Of a stretch of 9,164 bases of DNA, positions 7,201 to 9,164 are shown one piece after another. Within the stretch, counting starts at the first letter, position 1; the number at the start of each line of letters is the position of its first letter. Source of the stretch: Anaerobacillus sp. (GTDB lineage: Bacteria > Bacillota > Bacilli > Bacillales > Anaerobacillaceae); assembly GCA_007118195.1 (NCBI GenBank), contig SKSA01000028.1, positions 1 through 9,164 of the forward strand. Direction: 5' to 3'. The notes beneath the pieces were generated by a model. That model searched no databases. It was not told the DNA's origin and saw nothing but the letters and a program-made list of their open reading frames with translations. Made by a program: the position numbers and the translations under genes.

Positions 7201-7457
7201 AAAACAGCTGCAATATGCTGGCAATCCCTTTGAAAAGAAGCGAGTTTCGGACAACTGCATGTCGCACGAAAGCCACTGTTGCCATCTTTTTCAATGGTGA
7301 CATGGAAATTTTCCCTTCCTGTAACCGTTGCTTCGCAGCGGTCAAGACAGTAATTTTTAAATATTACTTTATTTGCACGATGAAAAGAGTCCCCTTTTTT
7401 GAAGGAGACTGTACCGCACATTTCTTTGATAATCTTTGGAGTTACTTTTATATTCAA
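4224..7457 (-). CDS. SWIM-zinc-finger SNF2 family helicase/translocase (YwqA-like)
   Basis: This 1077-residue protein is predicted to be an ATP-driven double-stranded DNA translocase in the cytosol. The N-terminus has a SWIM zinc finger, C67-x-C69 ... C79-x-H81. A long middle region (about 110-600) matches the bacterial SNF2-associated type. The two-lobe SNF2 motor follows: motif I GILADDMGLGKT (about 640-652), Ia VCPSSLTYNW, II DEAQ (about 747), III LTGTPVEN, IV LIFSQF, V GGTGLNLTGAD and VI DRAHRIGQT (about 1010-1018). All catalytic motifs are intact and the length is normal for SWIM-SNF2 proteins. The start codon is TTG at 7457, supported by AGGAAGGAG 7 nt upstream. It resembles B. subtilis YwqA; the biological role of that group is poorly defined, with DNA repair or transcription recycling suggested by fold alone. 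It appears monocistronic and no defence genes flank it. Confidence 0.95.
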   Translation of the reverse strand: MNIKVTPKIIKEMCGTVSFKKGDSFHRANKVIFKNYCLDRCEATVTGRENFHVTIEKDGNSGFRATCSCPKLASFQRDCQHIAAVLLSIYEHQRHGKKPIGACLSEDDCSTNQALTEGLLTLFNDQPIRSSGQQYHFEQRQIVSVEFTCKPVTISKGQSMFGIEMMIDQIPVKNIRDFLVEVQQGHLKLLSSAFKFDPKLHCFEKETDAVMQKLIQVMMDEKIYITDNHIPSVDLSNQEILLIPPSSWESLLPLLEGARFVKLEYDSNIYESLHVSNEALSLQFNLAEDRGKDYQLKVSGLKQLVVLTSYNSVLSNGRLIVVKSEDCKRISDLKQMLETSKTDQIPIREEQIHFFLDKVVPGLKKLGDVRICAAISCGVVKTPLIAKLYLDRLKNRLLAGLEFHYENFVMNPLENRELNETPMLVRDVDKEEAILQRMEDSGFAKTDGGYFLQNEELEYEFLYHDVPQLHSLVQIYATSAVKIRIFKGNTPPQIRIKAKKERTNWLEFKFEMDGIPETHIREVLAALEEKRKFYRLRNGSLLSLESKEFKDIQRFLTTSPVQKEELEKGLNVPFVRGLQLLDSVEGSPVFSLEASFHKFMESLRHPERLEFAIPKRLEVILRDYQKQGFQWLKKLASFGFGGILADDMGLGKTLQSITFIVSELPEIRQKRLPVFIVCPSSLTYNWMNELKKFAPDVQALVVDGNKAERIKKLKDTAGIDVVITSYPLLRKDIHQFEKQAFHTVFFDEAQAFKNPVTQTARAVKKIQAEHRFALTGTPVENSLVELWSIFHVVFPELFLGLKEYSNLTKEAVARRTHLFLLRRLKEDVLLELPEKIESTDTIELLPEQKKLYAAYLAKLRHETLKHLDKDTLRKNRIKILAGLTRLRQICCHPSLFVDGYQGNSAKFEQLMQMIEEAKLSGRRVLIFSQFTKMLELIGRKLANQGNSFFYLDGQTPSEERVEICNKFNRGERSLFLISLKAGGTGLNLTGADTVILYDLWWNPAVEEQAADRAHRIGQTNVVQVIKLVAKGTIEEKINELQEKKRHLIEEVIDPEKDKSPTFTEEDLHEILGSLIQS

Positions 7458-7464
7458 ACGACTT

Positions 7465-7473
7465 CTCCTTCCT
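7465..7473 (-). promoter_or_regulatory. Ribosome binding site fixing the TTG start of the SNF2 helicase
   Basis: AGGAAGGAG on the minus strand ends 7 nt before TTG at 7457, near-ideal spacing. No ATG or GTG in frame close by has comparable support. Confidence 0.8.
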
Positions 7474-7573
7474 AAGGATATACCGCTTTTTTCAAGGATT
7501 AAATAAATATAGTGAGCATTTAGGAATTCGTTTAGTAGATCTTAATTTCCCTTTTTAAAAAATAGTTATTACG

Positions 7574-7582
7574 ATTGTATCA
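7574..7582 (-). promoter_or_regulatory. Extended -10 promoter candidate for the SNF2 helicase gene
   Basis: TGATACAAT on the minus strand fits the extended -10 consensus TGnTATAAT with one mismatch. The -35 at 17 bp is poor, and a TTGACA upstream sits only 13 bp away. Transcription would start near 7567, giving a leader of about 110 nt. The inverted pair AGTGAGCATT (7511-7520) and AATACTCACT (7584-7593) brackets the site. Confidence 0.4.
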
Positions 7583-7596
7583 CAATACTCACTGTC

Positions 7597-7625
7597 AAAG
7601 GAAATAACCTAATGGTCATTTCCTT
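7597..7625 (-). terminator. Probable terminator downstream of the AOR-family gene
   Basis: On the minus strand AAGGAAAUGACC pairs with GGUUAUUUCCUU around an AUUA loop, a 12-bp stem with one G·U pair, about 30 nt after the AOR stop codon. The G·U pair is a mismatch on the opposite strand, so the RNA fold favours the minus strand. The trailing U-tract is short (UUUG), so efficiency is uncertain. Confidence 0.5.
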
Positions 7626-7654
7626 CATCTCCGAAAGTTTTAGCTTTACGTTCG

Positions 7655-9164
7655 CTATAGATCATTCCGCTCTGTACCTATCAAATTTATTTCATCTTGT
7701 GATACATCAAATACCGTTTGACTCGCTTTGTTTTCTTCAGCATAAAAATAATCTGGTAATTTATCATTAGCTTTTGTAAATCCTGCTTTTCGATTAAATG
7801 CATGCTCCACTTTTAAAGTATCGTTTGCTATTTGCACAATATCTTCACCAGTATAATGATCACCTGTATAAGCAGAAACTAACTCTGCTAAAATATCCCA
7901 ACGATTTTGAACAGCACCGGAAGTAAACATACAAAGACCTAGGTGATCCCATACTGTATTAATGGTTTGTGCATTTTTCGAGAGTTCTACTTGACCTTCT
8001 GGTGAATGATGATCAATTTGTGCTCTTACTGTTTGACCAGCCGTATGATCAGCGCCCATTGGTGAAGTAGCATAAGTCACTCCTAAACCTTTAACCGCTC
8101 GTGGATCGTATGCTGGCATCGTCTGCCCTTTCGTAGTTGGAACATGTGGTTCACCATAAAGTTTTCCTATAAGATCTGCTCCACTTCCGATAATTCTTCC
8201 AAGTGGGCTACCTTTCTTAACCTCTTGCAATGCGGCTATCGCTCCTTGGGCATCACCGAAGGAAATTACATTTTGTGCCATTAACACCCCTAATGCTCCA
8301 CCCGTTTCAATCGTGTCAATCCCATATTCGTTACAAAGCCGATTTAATTCCGCAATCTCATCTAGATTACTGATATCAAGGTTTGAACCTAGTAAACCAA
8401 TATTCTCATACTCTATTGGACCAGTCACCACTTTTCCATCTTTATTGACATAAACATTTGAACAACGAATAATACAGCCAGGCATACACGCATGCGTTGG
8501 CGTACCTTCACCACCACGTTCGAGTATTGTTTCACGAAGAGCTTCCCCAGTAATGTTTTTATAGTCGTCCATTGTACCGATGGAAAAATTCCTTGTCGGA
8601 AGTGCACCAAGGGCATTGGTTGTTTCTACTAATGATGCTGTTCCTTGTTCAGGGAGCACTTTCGCAGTACCAGGAGTTTCCATAAGCCAACCGTGATATT
8701 GTTTTAATGATACTTTAAAGAGGTCTTTATCACTGGCTTGATTTTTTCCAACATCACTAGCGTCAAGAACGATTGCTTTTATTCCTTTTGAACCTGCGAC
8801 AGCACCTAAACCACCTCTGCCGTTGTATCTAGTTGGCTGTCCTTCTTTATCTTGGCCCGCGATGGCCGCTAAATTCATTTTTTGTTCACCCGCTACACCA
8901 ATAAGCCAAACTGCGACATGTTTACCGTATGTATTTCGTAACCAAATGGCTGCTTCACTTACATCTTTTCCAAGAATCGGCGTTGCATCATCAAACTTTA
9001 CTCCACCTTTTGAAAGATGAACAATTTTAAACTCATCACGTACATTTTCAAAAACAAGAGCTTTAATTCCCAACTTACCGAGTGTTAATCCAGAGATTCC
9101 ACCTGCATTACTTTCTTTTATCCCACCAGTCAAAGGGCTTTTTGCACCAATCGAATAGCGGTCT
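7655..9164 (-). CDS. Aldehyde ferredoxin oxidoreductase family protein (tungsten/molybdenum enzyme), 5' end outside window
   Basis: About 503 residues are visible. The frame is open to the right edge and reads DRYSIGAKSPLTGGIKESN, an internal AOR motif, so roughly 70-90 N-terminal residues are missing. The TTG at 9133 is the leucine of this motif, not a start. AOR-family enzymes carry a bis-pterin tungsten or molybdenum cofactor plus one [4Fe-4S] cluster and usually oxidise aldehydes to acids with ferredoxin. Cluster ligands are CMPGCIIRC (codons within about 8463-8492) and the distant cysteine in DHLGLC (about 7927-7946), which is also a pterin-binding motif. Others are EYGIDTIETGG and YATSPMGADHTAG. 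The C-terminal FNRKAGF...LPDYF segment is typical and complete. The cysteine spacing is CX3CX3C, not the CX2CX3C of P. furiosus AOR, so the substrate should not be assumed. A terminator candidate follows. Confidence 0.9.
   Translation of the reverse strand, partial: DRYSIGAKSPLTGGIKESNAGGISGLTLGKLGIKALVFENVRDEFKIVHLSKGGVKFDDATPILGKDVSEAAIWLRNTYGKHVAVWLIGVAGEQKMNLAAIAGQDKEGQPTRYNGRGGLGAVAGSKGIKAIVLDASDVGKNQASDKDLFKVSLKQYHGWLMETPGTAKVLPEQGTASLVETTNALGALPTRNFSIGTMDDYKNITGEALRETILERGGEGTPTHACMPGCIIRCSNVYVNKDGKVVTGPIEYENIGLLGSNLDISNLDEIAELNRLCNEYGIDTIETGGALGVLMAQNVISFGDAQGAIAALQEVKKGSPLGRIIGSGADLIGKLYGEPHVPTTKGQTMPAYDPRAVKGLGVTYATSPMGADHTAGQTVRAQIDHHSPEGQVELSKNAQTINTVWDHLGLCMFTSGAVQNRWDILAELVSAYTGDHYTGEDIVQIANDTLKVEHAFNRKAGFTKANDKLPDYFYAEENKASQTVFDVSQDEINLIGTERNDL

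Noticed and set aside
4224..7457. SNF2 helicase as part of an anti-phage defence island
   Set aside because: No methyltransferase, nuclease or other defence gene is adjacent; neighbours are metabolic and the protein fits the YwqA-like housekeeping type.
5290..7475. Several plus-strand open frames, and one minus-strand alternative frame, within the SNF2 helicase gene
   Set aside because: All are shadows of the intact helicase frame, with composition and stops typical of out-of-frame reading and no family resemblance.
9131..9133. TTG as the start codon of the AOR-family gene
   Set aside because: The frame continues upstream to the window edge with the conserved motif SIGAKSPLTGG, so this TTG encodes an internal leucine.

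Overview
The window reads as chromosomal DNA of an AT-rich, low-GC Gram-positive bacterium, most likely a Bacillaceae member. The evidence is strong AGGAGG-type ribosome binding sites, SigA-like promoters, a YwqA-type SWIM/SNF2 helicase, an MKK-type lipoprotein signal and a ZTP riboswitch. An aldehyde ferredoxin oxidoreductase (AOR) family gene suggests anaerobic or facultative capability; the genus cannot be fixed from this window. Every supported gene lies on the minus strand, so the layout below runs from the right edge to the left in the direction of transcription.

At the right edge is the 3' part of an AOR-family tungsten/molybdenum oxidoreductase (7655-9164), whose 5' end is outside the window. 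It is followed by a stem-loop terminator candidate and an extended -10 promoter for a 1077-residue SWIM-zinc-finger SNF2 helicase that starts at TTG behind a strong Shine-Dalgarno sequence. Next comes a 331-nt leader with a promoter, a convincing ZTP (pfl-motif) riboswitch and a hairpin expression platform, leading into a short-form, ACT-domain 3-phosphoglycerate dehydrogenase (serA). That gene ends at a clear intrinsic terminator.

Further left is a monocistronic rhodanese-fold lipoprotein with its own SigA-like promoter. It is followed by an unusual 113-nt nested inverted repeat and a second long hairpin that looks like a plus-strand terminator although no plus-strand gene is present. The last unit is a tightly packed operon: a TVP38/TMEM64 (VTT-domain) membrane protein, a YbhN/MprF-like flippase-domain membrane protein 2 nt downstream, and an overlapping gene that runs off the left edge.

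The genes do not form one pathway. The best-supported functional link is the riboswitch-serA pair: ZTP reports shortage of 10-formyl-tetrahydrofolate, and serine made via SerA is the main one-carbon donor. The two membrane proteins plausibly cooperate in lipid or envelope transport. I see no CRISPR array, tRNA, rRNA, insertion sequence or phage gene. The items most worth checking are the riboswitch leader, the nested inverted repeat and the orphan plus-strand terminator-like hairpin. I did not find convincing evidence of a wholly new multi-gene system.
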